Source: Adiantum capillus-veneris (taxonomy: Eukaryota > Streptophyta > Polypodiopsida > Polypodiales > Pteridaceae). Taken from it: a DNA stretch of 64,000 nt. The position numbers and the translations under genes are program-made. Under the pieces are notes generated by a model, which did not search any database, was not told the origin of the DNA, and was given only the letters and a program-made list of their open reading frames with translations. Location: contig CM043965.1 of NCBI GenBank assembly GCA_014529385.2, forward strand, positions 13,786,412 to 13,850,411, in the 5' to 3' direction. Shown piece after piece: positions 1 through 12,434 of the stretch (within the stretch, counting starts at the first letter, position 1; every line of letters starts with the position of its first letter).

Positions 1-1795
1 GAATCTCTTACCTGTCACCATCCAAGAAACACAAGCCCGTCAGAACTAGAAGATAGGTGTCAACGACTCCCTCCCCTTGTTATTGGTGTCAAAAATTACA
101 GCAAGAACTAGAAACTTAACATAGATCAAATATTATAGTAAAAAACTAAGGAATTTATTTTCGATATTGTTTACATCTTTTAATTCCAGAAAAAATCGGA
201 CAGCATCTCCTTTGTAAATTGGATCAGTTCTCGAAAAGTCCAGTCTAATGCCATCTCCTTTGAGACCCCCACTTGAGGATTAAGGCTCTTTTAACAATCA
301 TTGGATTAATTTCCAGGCAAATTACAACCCTTTGTTTCAAAAGTTATGCATTTATTCATCAAGAAAGGATAGCATCAAACAACTGTGTGAGTTCACTGCT
401 ATATACTTACCTTTACCAAAAGTGAGCTCCTGCACAAAAGTACAATTGAAGAAAATTGGTTTATACTAATATCTGTAGTAAGTCGTATTGCATCCTTTAC
501 CTATGTTTACAGTTATGCATCTGTTCTTACTAGCCTTGAACACAAGATGAGTTAGTTCCGAGCTAATAAAGTTGGGTAAGTAGCCTTGAAAATGATTCCC
601 TCCTCTGCTGGTATTAAAGATCTCTAAAAAGAAAAAAATGGGCAGCATCTCCTCTATAAAACTGACAATATTTCAAGTTTCCAATCAATGCCATCTCTGT
701 TGAGACCTTCACATGAGGTTTGAGGCTCTAGTAACCAATACATATGTGTTATTTTCACGTCAAAAAATCATCATGCCAAACTTGGTCATGCCAAATTCTC
801 AAGTCTACAAACAATTCTCTTTATGATGCAGTAAACTAGCCATGTATGTTCAATCATGTAGGTAGGTCACAGCATGTATAAAAACCAAGTAGTGGCATCC
901 TGTACCATTTCTGGTTCAGAGGGGATATAATCAAAATATGCCTCCTATGACTGAATATAGAGCCAAATGAGTACAAAACTTTTTCCTTAACTTTCCGCTG
1001 AGACTTCTTATATTCTTCTATGACTGAATGAAGATCGAAAGAGTAACTAAAAAACCATTTTCATTACTTTTCAGCTGCGTACGAATTATGCCAGCAATTT
1101 TCTTGTGTATTTGAACTTTTTCCAAAAAATACCAGTAGAACATCCTCCAAATGTAATATAGGACCAGAAAATGCAAAAAAAACCAATTCAAATGTTACAC
1201 GAATCCGCTGCCAAAACCTAAATTCTGGTATAATCACCACAAGTTCAATACCATGGCATGGAATCTATGCTATGAGCTATGTATAGGCAGGTAGCCAGGT
1301 AAATGAAATCATATAACGGTCAGAGTTCCTCAACCGTTTACACCGAATTTTCCAGAATACATACCTGTAGGCTTAACAATGCAAATATACCTATTTTTAG
1401 AGAATCCAAAAATTTAAATGTACTGAATACCAGAAAAGACCAGTACCAATATCTTACTGAGCCTATCACTTTCTATTCAGGTTATACATTATCGAAGCCA
1501 AAAACGAGTAAGTAGGTCTTAAGGCACACCATGACTTGCACACACGAGGAAGCCGTAACCATGTAGGTTATTTTCAATGTACAAATCCTATAATATAAGC
1601 TTCAATACACAATATTAGTTCCACTCTCCGATCGTTAGTTCAAATGTTATACGTATTGAGCAAATGTATTATCTGATGCGTGATTCCTGACACATACTTA
1701 ACTGTACCTGAAAAACACTTATACATGTGTTAAAAAACCAGTACCTCGACCATCATGCAATGCTTAAATACTGAGTAGGTGCAAGAGCACCTACC
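1..1795. other. Non-genic AT-rich stretch
   Basis: No convincing coding region is visible on either strand; open frames are short and lack recognisable motifs. It could be intronic sequence of a minus-strand gene whose first exon may lie at 1796-1968, because that exon ends in a good splice donor reading into this stretch. I could not identify the following exon. A diverged direct repeat is annotated separately. Confidence 0.4.
198..755. repeat. Diverged direct repeat, two copies about 442 bp apart
   Basis: A block of about 110 bp beginning CAGCATCTCCT near 198 recurs near 640. Both copies share CAATGCCATCTC or TAATGCCATCTC, then GAGACC, then the ending ACTTGAGG or ACATGAGG, and the sequence GGCTCT. 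By eye the copies are roughly 75% alike with small gaps. On the minus strand one copy has an open frame, but there is no recognisable protein, so this may be a duplicated intronic or transposon-derived segment. Confidence 0.5.
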
Positions 1796-1968
1796 TGAAG
1801 TCCTTGCTGTGAAGTTGTAGATTGAGAAATGCTATCGATCGAGTATGGGAAGTCTACCTCGACAGGCATCAGTAAACAAAACCGATGCTTGCACCAGTTT
1901 TCATTGCCCGAGTCCTCTTGAGTGTTTACAACAACAGTCGTCTGCTGATGTGCAGCCTTTGCTACCAT
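1796..1968 (-). CDS. Possible first exon of an unrecognised minus-strand gene
   Basis: On the minus strand an ATG at 1968-1966 opens a frame of about 57 codons. It runs into a near-consensus splice donor, CAG followed by GTAGGT, whose exon end is at 1796. The predicted peptide begins MVAKAAHQQTTVVVN and is rich in Ser, Gln and Thr, with no domain I recognise. Upstream on the same strand lie (CT)n and (CA)n runs, common in plant promoters and 5' leaders. The start and donor are seen; that it is a real exon is inference, and an alternative is chance open frame. Confidence 0.3.
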
Positions 1969-2450
<482 letters not shown>

Positions 2451-3115
2451 CCTGAGTGTCAGCTCGTGGGGAGGTACCAAGCAAGAAGGGCGTTCACCTG
2501 TGTTAGCTCGCGAGGAAGTACCAAGCAAGAAGGGCGTGTGGTGCTGCAAACTAATAAGCACCCCTCGATTCCAGTAATAGAGGGGTTATTTTTATGCACC
2601 CATACATATAGTGGTTGATTGCATTATGAAACTTCACATCATGTGAGTTGTATCATTCAAGTCCACCGCCAGTTCAAAGCTCGACCTAATCCAAAAGAGA
2701 CCAGCTGTAAGGTGTATTCCCTTAGGGTTCTAGGGTTTATCAAGCCAGGGAGAAGTATTGTGGCAAGAGCAATTCCAAGAAGCAGTGTATGCAAGAGAAG
2801 CTCATAGGTGTGTGTGTATGAGCATGTGTGTTTATGTTTCGACACTCCTCGTAAGAGGGCAATACACGTCTACTGCATGTGCTAGTAATAATGATGCCAG
2901 AGAGGTTAGTTGGAAATGCAAGCTAATAATAGACTAGTAGTGGGTTACCTAGCTTTAAACAAGGCAGGTAGTTTTTAAGTGACAGAGCTACTCGACCAAA
3001 AAGGTATTTAAACCATACCTATTTTTGGCAGATGAGTTGCAGTAGCAGCTCTAGGTTAGCACACCAAAGAGGGAAGCTGTCAGCCAAGGGTTAGCCAACG
3101 ACTTGTCAGCTAGAT

Positions 3116-3152
<37 letters not shown>

Positions 3153-4305
3153 ATTTACTAGAATCATGCAAGGTGAAACTGCACTTTAGCATTGTGAAAG
3201 AATAGAATGCAAGAAAAGTCAAACCATGTGAGGATGTGAAATGAAAGGTGAACTAAAAAGATCCACTTAATATTTTAAAATCAAAATAACATTTTAGGTA
3301 AGTCTCAATCATCACTGAAAACATTGAAAGTATGCCTTACTCAACTCTCCTCTAAGGCTTCTTTTAGAAATCCAAAAAGGTCGAAGAGGAAGAGAAAGAT
3401 TGTGTGTGACCCAATATTTAATGTCCCTCTTTAAAGAGAGAGCTACACAAATGTCAACACCTCTCACGAAGACTTAGAAGAAATAGTAAAAAATTATTAT
3501 TTTTGCCGTGTGGCACTAATCTGCAAGCTTTATCCAATGGTCCACAATTGGACCAAAAATCCAACGCTTTACTAAGGACTCCTTATGTAGTCCAACAAAG
3601 CTCCCTCTCCCCTTCATGGATGTATACTCTTGTTGAACATTGAAATGATAAACATAAATTGCTCTTGTTTATTGCATTTGTCTTGACTTGACGTCAACCA
3701 CATTCTTAGAGATTGAGATTGATCAGAGGAATAATAGTATTATCGAGAAGCAATTTTAGACGTGCTCTTTACTTGAACTAATTTGACTTCACTCTAATTC
3801 AATACAAATACAAATAACAAAGCACTCTGGGAAGTGGATGCTAAAAGAAAAACATTATACTTAATGATGATTTGGTCACATTTGCTTGCGTTTTGAAAGA
3901 ATTTGACACTAAGAAACAAATTATATGCTTGCTCATCGAAAGTTGTTGAAAAGAAAGGTTATGTTGGATAATATTTCATTCGATATATATGCAAATCATG
4001 GTGTCTTTTTATTTTAATGAGAGCAGGATATGCCTTGGGTTTTTCCATGGTGCAGCTCTGTGGATTTCATGATTTACTCTTGCTAAGAGCAGGATTAACA
4101 AGATGCGAGTTCTTTTTTGTGAATCCAAAGAGAAGATTGTCTCCAAATGTAAACACATGTACTAGCAATTTCAAGCAAGGTGTAAATAGGCAAGACACTT
4201 CAAATGCAACTAATAAAGCACTTTAGAATTGATTTTCTATATTATAAAACTCATATTATATGATTATGACGAGACCAAGCTCAAGGCCTACAAAAGCCAC
4301 TTAGT

Positions 4306-4359
<54 letters not shown>

Positions 4360-4715
4360 GCAAATGGCCCGCACAGTGGAAACGTTGCTACAAAAATACC
4401 TCTCTAGGAAATAGGCCAGAGTGAACGTTTGCATAGCTCGCATCCATCAACCTGCAGTGGTGCAGCTCGCGTTAGCAGCACCTTGAGCTATCATTGGGAG
4501 ACCATATTCAGTTGTAGGCCCTCGGAGTCGGAGAGAGAGATGCGTCTTGGCAGAGTGTATAAGGTAGCAGCCATGGCGGAGGGCGGTGTGGTGCTGCACC
4601 TGAATGCAAGACATGTAGGTTGACGGAATGCTCACCAATTGTGCCTAGGAAGCACCATTCCCAAGCTCAATGTTGAAGCGTTCAAGAGGTGGGCGGGTCC
4701 CAAACTAACAACATG

Positions 4716-4716
<1 letters not shown>
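2451..4716. other. Non-genic stretch with two short microsatellites
   Basis: No coding region is supported. It contains a (TG)16 tract at 3118-3149 and a GA tract at 4307-4355 with one AAA interruption. The rest is AT-rich with no protein similarity that I can recognise. Confidence 0.6.

Positions 4717-4784
<68 letters not shown>
4717..4784. repeat. (TG)n microsatellite abutting E1 5' LTR
   Basis: About 34 TG units run without a break into the TGTTAG start of the first LTR. The outer retrotransposon therefore appears to sit inside or beside a microsatellite, which obscures any target-site duplication. Confidence 0.95.
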
Positions 4785-4789
<5 letters not shown>

Positions 4790-5715
4790 GAAGTTGGACA
4801 CACCCTACGAAACATGACTGCTCGGCAGATTATTATTTTTTGTAATTATTCATTTATTGAGAAAACCCAACATTCCACCTTTGTAAATATTGGGACTTAC
4901 AGAAGTTTCCAGATTGTATCCCAGTTTTGACACTTAGATTGAGTAGATGGTTAAATTGGAACATTAGGGTTTGAGAATTGTAAGGTATTTATACCACTTT
5001 TTGACCTTAATGAAAAAACCTTTTGTCATTGTAAAAAAGGCTGAAGTCTATGAGTGAGCGTACTGTGTACGAAAGAGAGTGACAGGTTCATCTTGACGCT
5101 ATGCGCACAACGGTGGTCGGAATTGAGTGCGGAGAAGTGCAGCGTGTTGCCCCCAAACGAGAGCTACACGCCAATATCTACATTGTGCGCGTACGGTCCG
5201 GTTTTGCAAGCTCCATCTATGAGCTTCATCTGGTGATTTGGTGAGCATACGTTATCCGTTTTCGCATTTCAGCATATCCATGCGTTCCCATTGAGTAGAG
5301 CTACACATTAAGCACTTTAGATTATGGAAACGATGACCTGCAAATTTCGACCAGACATCCTACGTGATTTTGCACCGGGTGTTTTGGGTTGGGGTTTTGG
5401 TTCATAGACCTTAGGGAGAGCGACCTATTGGTGTTAGTAGGGTCTCCTTCAAGTTCTGTGGCGTTTTGATATCGTTTGATAGATATTCGGCTCTAAAAAG
5501 CGTTGTAGGAAGTTTCCTCTTATGCACTCCTGAAGGCTGTAGCTTAGACATTGGGTAGAGACCTCTGTAGGAATTAGTTAGGAGTCGGTCGAGTGTAGGT
5601 TGACACCCTATGCTTTCTTCCATGCGCCTCCGGGTCAAGCTTCGTCCTTAGCTGACAAATCTTGTTAGGTGAGTTCTCGTTGTGCTGACGTCCGTCACGG
5701 CGTATCCGTCCAACA
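4785..5715 (+). repeat. E1 5' LTR
   Basis: This 931-bp LTR starts TGTTAGAAG and ends CCGTCCAACA, that is TG...CA ends. It is followed directly by the primer-binding site. A TATA-like GGTATTTATACC lies at 4984-4995. It carries a half copy of the element's 24-bp palindrome (AGACATCCTACGTG near 5352). It pairs with 43326-44254 by a shared 5' block, with about 26 differences in the first ~420 bp by eye. Confidence 0.95.
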
Positions 5716-5716
5716 T

Positions 5717-5735
5717 TGGCGCCGCTCCCGGGGAC
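5717..5735 (+). other. E1 primer-binding site, tRNA-Asp-like
   Basis: TGGCGCCGCTCCCGGGGAC begins 1 bp after the LTR. It closely matches the complement of the 3' end of plant tRNA-Asp, the primer known for Athila and related OTA elements. The tRNA assignment is from memory of the plant tRNA 3' end. Confidence 0.75.
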
Positions 5736-7407
5736 GAAAACCTTAGGTAGGTGACCGAGACTAGTCCTTGAGGAAAGGGATTCTTTGGCTTGCCAAGAGT
5801 TTCTTTTTACATTTAGATAGAATGAGAGGGTGGAGGACTCTCTAGGTCTTAGAGGGAGTCTAGGGAGTGTGTGTCTGGCCTAGATCCTTCGACTTAGGTA
5901 GACTTAGGTACTTTTTAGTTAAGTTGTGGTGTAGAGAGTAGGAGTAGAGTAAGTAGGACATCATGATTCAGGATCTAGAGCACTTCATGCATGTATACTT
6001 GCTTGTTAGATTCATCACAAGGTTGTAAAAGACGCAAAAGTGTGTTTGAAAGCTGAAGTGAAGTCCAAAAGTTATTGTGAGTGTTTCTGATAGAGGTGCA
6101 GAGCATCAGGATCATTTCTGTAAGGAAAAAATTTAATTTTAAGCCAAAAGACATCCTACGCGTAGGATGTCTACAGGCTAATCTGGTGGGAATTTTGGAA
6201 TTTTGAGTTGACAAGAGTGTCCAGAAGGTAGGTTTTACCCTATGTTCACCTGGGAAGTGGAAATTTGACCATATCTTGATAGGATAAGGCCAAATAGACA
6301 GAAATTGCCAGACATCCTACACAAATTGTGCCAAGGCGTTATTTTAATACCAAAACCATAGGATGGCGCATGAGCATGATCTGCATGATATATTGAGTGA
6401 CTGAGAGAGGCTTCATCTCATTCAGGTGAGAAAATTGGGTTCTAAGCAGACTTTAGCACTTTTGACTCAAAAAGGCCAGAACAACTAAAATTGGGGACTT
6501 TTGAAATCCATACCAAAATCTAAGCATACCACTGGGTTGCTGACATCAAGAGAAAGTTGTGGGTCAAGTCTGGGATCAAACAGACCAAAAAGACATCCTA
6601 CACGTAGGATGTCATCTGTGTGATTTTGCACTCCAAAATCAGTTTTGAGCATACCAAAGTGATCAGCACCCCAAGAGGAGTCTGTGCTTTGCATTTGAAG
6701 CCATTCTAAGCAAAAAGACATCCTACGCGTAGAATGTCTAAAGCAAGAAATTGAAGCCAAATACTGACTGTAGGCCTAGCAAGGTGTTGTATAGCCTGAG
6801 GCAAGCCTCCTAGTCAATTTTGGTCCAAATTGGAGTTGATTAGACTGATCAAGACCAGCATCAGGCTTTCGGAACAGATTTTTGATCCATTGACCAGCTT
6901 ATAGGTGTCCAAATCAAAAAGTAAAAACAGCTGTGGACTCAGCACATCAAGGGAAATCCATAGTGCAAAAATCCAGGCAAAACAAAGCAGGAGACATCCT
7001 ACATGTAGGATGTCTATTGGGGCTTAGTGAAGAGAAAATTTGAATGAGCTTATATAGTGAGGTTCCATTTGACTTAAGGGTTCTAGAACTTCTTTCAGAA
7101 GTGAATTTGGACCTTGTTTGACTTTTCAGGTAAATTGACCAACATCCGAGGGAAGTACAGTTCCAGATTAGCATACCTAATCCAGAACATCAACAGTGTA
7201 TAAAAAATACAATAGTGGTTGAGGTTAACTCTCCATTTATACCAATCATTACTAAAATCACCTCCAGCGGTTAGATGCTTTGATTCGATTGCCGAAATTA
7301 AACGCTTATGTACATGTATAATCAGCGGCAAAGCAAGTAGTTGTGCCGAGACTGATCCTTTGCCAGGTGAGTGGTTGGATTTGTAATAAATTGCATTGCT
7401 AAGTTTG
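5736..7407 (+). other. E1 untranslated leader between primer site and gag
   Basis: About 1.67 kb without a supported ORF. It aligns along its length with the E2 leader at 12454-14271. Its main structure is four full 24-bp palindromes plus one half site (near 6310). Such a long leader is typical of very large OTA elements and would hold packaging and dimerisation signals, but no function is shown by the sequence. Confidence 0.7.
6149..7015. repeat. Four dispersed 24-bp palindromes in E1 leader
   Basis: Copies lie at 6149-6172 (perfect), 6591-6614, 6716-6739 and 6992-7015 (perfect, with an ACATGT centre). The consensus is AGACATCCTACG followed by its own reverse complement. Spacings are 442, 125 and 276 bp, almost identical to those in the E2 leader, so the positions are conserved. 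A half site, AGACATCCTAC, lies at 6310. Confidence 0.95.
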
Positions 7408-9935
7408 ATGAATTTAAGATCAGGAAGACACATTTTTAGAGACCAAAAGGTGGCAGGTGACCAAGGTAGCTTAGTGTCCACCGAAGAGAGTGTAACTCAG
7501 GCAAGGCTAGATCCACTAGCACCGATTATTGAGGGTAGTGATACTGACACTTCATCAGACAAATACTTCTTCGTGATGGGTAGTCAGCAGCAAGAGGTTT
7601 CACCTATGACGGACCAATGCCAAGAGGAAGCACCTCCCTAAGTCATTTAATTGATTCCAAGTTCACTGTAATCTTCTTAGAAGGAACAAACTCGAGGGGA
7701 GCCCTAGTTTATTCTGACTATCGAGGACGCAAGTGTATTTGTATTGAAGAAAGGCCGACTCAGAGACTAGAGATAATTCGAGTCTATGATGATGGAGATA
7801 GATTCTGAGACGAAAAGGGGAACCACTATCTGATAGTTAGTAACCCTGAGGATTACAATAGATATGGAGATAATGTGGCAAAAGGAAAAATGGTTTCAAA
7901 AACTCAAGAACCGCCTCCAAACATTGATCGACCTGGAGTGATTTTTATGTATGATAAGAAAACAACCAGGGTTTCAACCTATAATGAGAATGTGGGAATT
8001 TACAAGCACGAGAGTGAGGGAATAGTCTCTTACTTTCGTTGCAAAGAACCATACCCAAACGAGTTAAGCAAAGACAAGGTTCTTTACTTATTCTCTTATG
8101 AAATTGCTATGGGGAAGGATATCGTTTTTGTTGATAGGTATGGGCGAGAATACCAGCGTATTCTCCCAGAGGAGGTAGAAAAGGCAACAGTCCCAGGAGC
8201 ATCAGCATATGCCCCCGATGAAGTGCCAAGAGCCACCTACACCCCTAGCAAGTCGACAAATCCCTTTTCAGAGGAGTATGACGCGACCTCACATTCTACC
8301 CAACCACAGACATTCAACAACCAAAACCAACCAACAACCCAGCCATCATTGTAGGCATGGCTTCGATAAACTGCAACATTAGAACAAGACCAAAACCAAG
8401 ATGGCTATCAAGCCTCACGAGGGCTAAGGGATTTACAAGAACCACCACTCTATTCACGAGATCAAGGAGAGAGTAAGCCAAAGACTCAAGGGTCAACAGA
8501 GCCTGGAAGACCACCCATAGAACGAGTTCGAAGAGATGAACCATCTCTTGCAAGAACTATTAGAAATTATGGCTTAGGAGCACCACTGGGAGAGGAACCC
8601 GGCCACTACCGAAGGCCAGAGGAGGTATATAAATTGGGACGAGGAGATCCAATGATGAGATTTGTAAACCATCGTAGAATTAGACCTTCTCAAGTGCAAA
8701 AATGGGTAAACAAGAAATACACGAAAAACAGAGATCCGAGAGATCATGTAGCAGCCTTTGTGCGTGTAATTAGAGCGGAAGAGATGTTAGACTTCCCTAC
8801 CCAATTTGCGGGGTTTGGACTAACCTTAGAGGATGACGCTGCTACTTGGTTCGACCATGTGGAGCATAGAGACTTTGAGTCTATGGAGGAGGTATTTGAC
8901 AAGTCTATCGAGGAATTCTCACAAAGGGGGATAGCTCATAATACAGTCTCACAAATCCATAAATTCAAACAGAAAAATGGGAAATATGTGCGAAAGGCAG
9001 CCCTACGACTAAAAAGATATGTTAAGTTCTTCCCTGTGGAAGAACTGTCAACTCAGTCCAGACTTATGCTTATATTTATCCAATGACTAAGGAATGCAGA
9101 TCTCTACAAGGACTTGCATATGAAGAGGAGCACGACGTTAAATGAGTTAACTAAGGAGGCTCTTTACCTTGTGGACAATTGTGCGGTCTACAAAGAGCGT
9201 GAATTCAAGGATCTCAACGATGACTCATCCTCACAACAAAGTGGAAGCAAGTCTTCTAAGACAGCACCGAATGGAGAAGTAGTTGTAAACCAGGAGCAGC
9301 TTGTAGAGGAAGTGCTAAAAAAGATTAACTTGTACGCCAAACCCCAGGCTAAACAACCCAAGTGGTGTGCTATTGAACAAAAATGGACAAACCATGGGAC
9401 GGAGGAATGTTATTATAACAAGGGATATGTGAGAAAGACCTTATGCTCCCCAAGCTAAGGTAGCATCTCCTCAAATTCCATCGATGCCTAAGTATCAAGC
9501 AGGCAACCTACCGGGACCTGTTGGTGTAGAAAGACCACAACCAGTGTTGGGGCAACAACCACCCCTACCAGGATTACGACCAGTCGGCATAAGGTACACA
9601 CCAACCGTAACTAAATCAGAAGAGAAGTCTTTGGTGCCTATGCATGCATATTATGAAGATCCCAATGGATATGCTGCAAATCCTGTCTATTATCCACCGG
9701 AAGAACCCTCAACACCAGAACCATGGAGCATGATAGGAGGTGCAGGACCACCAACAGTTGCGCAGGCAGCAGGAGAAGGAAGATATAGCTTGGATGAACG
9801 AACAATGTTGTTCATAGCCAACGGAGGCATGGGTGGGCAGAGACATGCATACCAACAAAGAGGAGCTCAAGGAGCAACTCAACAGCCTAAAGGACCCTGC
9901 TACAAGTGTGGTGGAGACCATTGGTTAAGAGACTG
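7408..9935 (+). pseudogene. gag: E1 gag, 5' part, interrupted at the first zinc knuckle
   Basis: The ATG at 7408 starts MNLRSGRHIF, the same start as E2 gag (14272). The frame shifts near 7620 and has a TGA near 7806. It continues at 7875-8354, then in another frame at 8634-9086, where the capsid-like core lies (RDPRDHVAAFVRVIRAEE and DDAATWFD, the usual plant Ty3 gag signature). It continues again at 9114-9458 and 9484-9935. A Pro/Gln-rich spacer leads to the first zinc knuckle, CYKCGGDHWLRD. The gene breaks exactly inside the codon of the last knuckle cysteine, where an LTR is inserted after GACTG (9931-9935). Gag would form the particle; this copy is dead. Confidence 0.9.
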
Positions 9936-10875
9936 TGTTAGAAGCTGGACACACCCCACGGCAGTAACTACTCGAAGGATTATTATTTTTTGTAATTATT
10001 CATTCATTGAGGAAAACCTGATTTTTCACCTTGTAATTATTGGGACTTACAGAAGTTTCCAGATTGTATCCCATTTTTTATAGTTAGATTGAGTAGATGG
10101 TTGATTTTGGAACTTTAGGGTTTGAGAAATTGTAAGGTATATATACCACTTTTTGACCTTAATGAAAAAACCCTTTTGTCATTTTACAACAAGTTGGAAG
10201 TCTGTGAGTGAGCGTACTGTGTATGAGAGAGAGAGAGAGTGTGAGCTTCATCATGACGCTACGTGTGCTTTGGTGGTCGGAATTGAGGTGCGGAGAAGTG
10301 CAGTGTGTTGCCCTCGACGAGAGCTACGCGTCGATATCTACATTGCGCGTGTACGATCCAGTTTTGCGAGCTCCTTCTACGAGCTTCATCGAGTGTTTGG
10401 GTGAGTATACGTTGTCCGATTTTGCATTGCAGCATATCCACGCGTTCACATTGAGTAGAACTACACATTAGGCACTTTAGATTTTAGAAACGAAGACCTG
10501 CAGATTTCGGCCAGACATCCTACGTGTTTCTGCACCAGATGTTTTGGGTTGGGATTTTGGTTCATAGACCTTAGGGAGAGAGACCTATTGGTATTAGTAG
10601 GGTCTCCTTCAAGTTCTATGGATTTTCGAGATTGTTTGATGGGTGTTCGGCTCTAGACAACGTTGTAGGAAGTTTCCTCTTATGCACTCTTGAAGGCTAT
10701 GACTTAGACAGTTGGTAGAGACCTCTGTAGGAATTAGTTAGGAGTCGTTCGAGTGTAGGTTGACACCTTATGTTTTCTTCCACGTGCCTGCGGGTCGAGC
10801 TTCATCCTTAGCTGACATTACATGTTAGGTGAGTTCTCGTTGTGCTGACATCCGTTGCGGCGTATCCATCCAACA
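9936..10875 (+). repeat. E2-type solo LTR inside E1 gag
   Basis: This 940-bp LTR has TGTTAG...CCAACA ends. It is of the inner type (CCCCACGGCAGTAAC near the start). Neither a primer site nor a polypurine tract is attached. The flanks are GACTG (9931-9935) and GACTA (10876-10880), a 5-bp target-site duplication with one change. It is most simply the remnant of the E2 insertion after LTR-LTR recombination, in one of two tandem copies of the insertion site. Confidence 0.88.
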
Positions 10876-11260
10876 GACTATCCTCATGATGAAAACATTG
10901 GAGTCAACGCATATTGCACCGAGTATGGAGTTACTCATTTGATTCCTGATTGTCCTAAGAACCTGAGCAAAGGAGCAAAAACTACCTTAAACATGCTGGA
11001 AGCAGTTCCTTCCAGTGGAGGGTCAGAAAACGAAACATTAATACCTATTCAGGCAGTGACACGAGCCCAAGCTCAAAGAATGATGAACGAACCCATAATT
11101 GAAGAGCAAAAAAACGATGCCCCAAGTTCAGAAACGAAAAATCCGAGAAGCGCTTGGAAAGCTAGAAAGGCGCGTATGAAAGCCAGGAAATAACGAGAGC
11201 AAACGGCTCTATCCGAGGAGTTAAAACACACAAAGGATAGATTAGAGCGGTTACAGGATC
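10876..11260 (+). pseudogene. gag: E1 gag 3' fragment, first copy
   Basis: This is the continuation of gag after the knuckle break. It encodes the second knuckle region (CTEYGVTHLIPDC, in which the second Cys is Tyr), then a Lys/Arg-rich segment with KNPRSAWKARKARMKARK and a stop at 11191-11193 (TAA, where the other copy has GAA). It matches 30701 onward, including the Cys-to-Tyr change, so both are copies of the same E1 gag. It stops abruptly at GGATC (11256-11260), where filler begins. Confidence 0.85.
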
Positions 11261-11329
11261 AAAGCCATGTCGGGGACGACATGAGCAAGGAGGGGGGGAG
11301 TGTTAGAAGCTGGACACACCCCACAGCAG
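11258..11329 (+). other. Filler: polypurine tract plus LTR start joined into gag
   Basis: About 70 bp copied from the 3' end of E2. It includes CAAAGCCATGTCGGGGACGA, the polypurine tract AAGGAGGGGGGGAG and the first ~28 bp of an inner-type LTR (from 11301). It joins gag at each end through short shared sequences: ATC on the left and CAGCAG on the right (11324-11329). That is the pattern of template switching or microhomology-mediated repair. Confidence 0.8.
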
Positions 11330-11492
11330 GAGAAGGAAGATATAGCTTGGATGAACGAAAAATGTTGTTCATAGCCAACGGAGGCATGGGTGGGCAGAGA
11401 CATGCATACCAACAAAGAGGAGCTCAAGGAGCACCTCAACAGCCTAAAGGACCCTGCTACAAGTGTGGTGGATACCATTGGCTAAGAGAGTG
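11330..11492 (+). pseudogene. gag: E1 gag fragment, repeated knuckle region
   Basis: This 163-bp segment is a second copy of 9773-9935. It encodes GRYSLDER, the Gln/Gly-rich spacer and the first zinc knuckle, and ends GAGTG (11488-11492), equivalent to GACTG at 9931-9935. It places the full E2 at exactly the same gag position as the solo LTR. It is therefore part of a tandem duplication of the insertion site, not an independent insertion. Confidence 0.85.
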
Positions 11493-12433
11493 TGTTAGAA
11501 GCTGGACACACCCCACAGCAGTAACTACTTGGAGGATTATTATTTTTTGTAATTATTCATTCATTGAGGAAAACTTGATTTTTCACCTTGTAATTATTGG
11601 GACTTACAGAAGTTTCCAGATTGTATCCCAGTTTTGATAGTTAGATTGAGTAGATGGTTGATTTTGGAACTTTAGGGTTTGAGAAATTGTAAGGTATATA
11701 TACCACTTTTTGACCTTAATGAAAAAACCCTTTTGTCATTTTAAAACAAGTTGGAAGTCTGTGAGTGAGCGTACTGTGTATGAGAGAGAGAGAGAGAGTG
11801 TGAGCTTCATCGTGACGCTACATGTGCTCCGGTGGTCGGAATCGAGTGCGGAGAAGTGCAGCGTGTTTCCCCCGACGAGAGCTACGCGCCGATATCTACA
11901 TTGCGCGCGTACGATCCGGTTTTGCGAGCTCCTTCTACGAGCTTCATCGGGTGTTTGGGTGAGCATACGTTGTCCGATTTTGCATTGCAGCATATCCACG
12001 CGTTCACATTGAGTAGAACTACACATTAGGCACTTTAGATTTCAGAAACGAAGACCTGTAGATTTCGGCCAGACATCCTACGTGTTTCTGCACCAGGTGT
12101 TTTGGGTCGGGATTTTGGTTCATAGACCTTAGGGAGAGCGACCTATTGGTATTAGTAGGGTCTCCTTCAAGTTCTATGGATTTTCGAGATTGTTTGATGG
12201 GTGTTCGGCTCTAGACAGCGTTGTAGGAAGTTTCCTCTTATGCACTCTTGAAAGTTGTGACTTAGACAATTGGTAGAGACCTCTGTAGGAATTAGTTAGG
12301 AGTCGGTCGAGTGTAGGTTGACACCTTATGCTTGATTCCACGCGCCTGCGGGTCGAGCTTCGTCTTTAGTTGACATTACATGTTAGGTGAGTTCTCGCTG
12401 TGCTGATGTCCGTCGCGGCGTATCCGTCCAACA
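11493..12433 (+). repeat. E2 5' LTR
   Basis: This 941-bp LTR has TGTTAGAAG...GTCCAACA ends and is followed by the primer site. It carries a TATA-like palindrome GGTATATATACC at 11693-11704 and a half palindrome AGACATCCTACGTG near 12071. It pairs with 29764-30700. Confidence 0.95.
11693..11704 (+). promoter_or_regulatory. Putative LTR TATA box
   Basis: GGTATATATACC lies about 200 bp into the LTR. It is kept in every LTR: 4984-4995 and 43525-43536 (both GGTATTTATACC), 10136-10147 and 29964-29975. Position and composition suit the RNA polymerase II promoter of the element, so the transcript would start shortly downstream. This is a sequence-based inference. Confidence 0.5.
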
Positions 12434-12434
12434 T

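Noticed and set aside
6149-7015. CRISPR-like array from the regularly recurring palindromes
   Set aside because: Spacers are 100-440 bp and collinear between elements, and the genome is a plant; this is element structure, not CRISPR.
9936-12433. Tandem LTR array as a separate small element with a 5' LTR at 9936 and a 3' LTR at 11493
   Set aside because: There is no primer site after 10875 and the intervening DNA is E1 gag, so it is a duplicated insertion site with a solo LTR.
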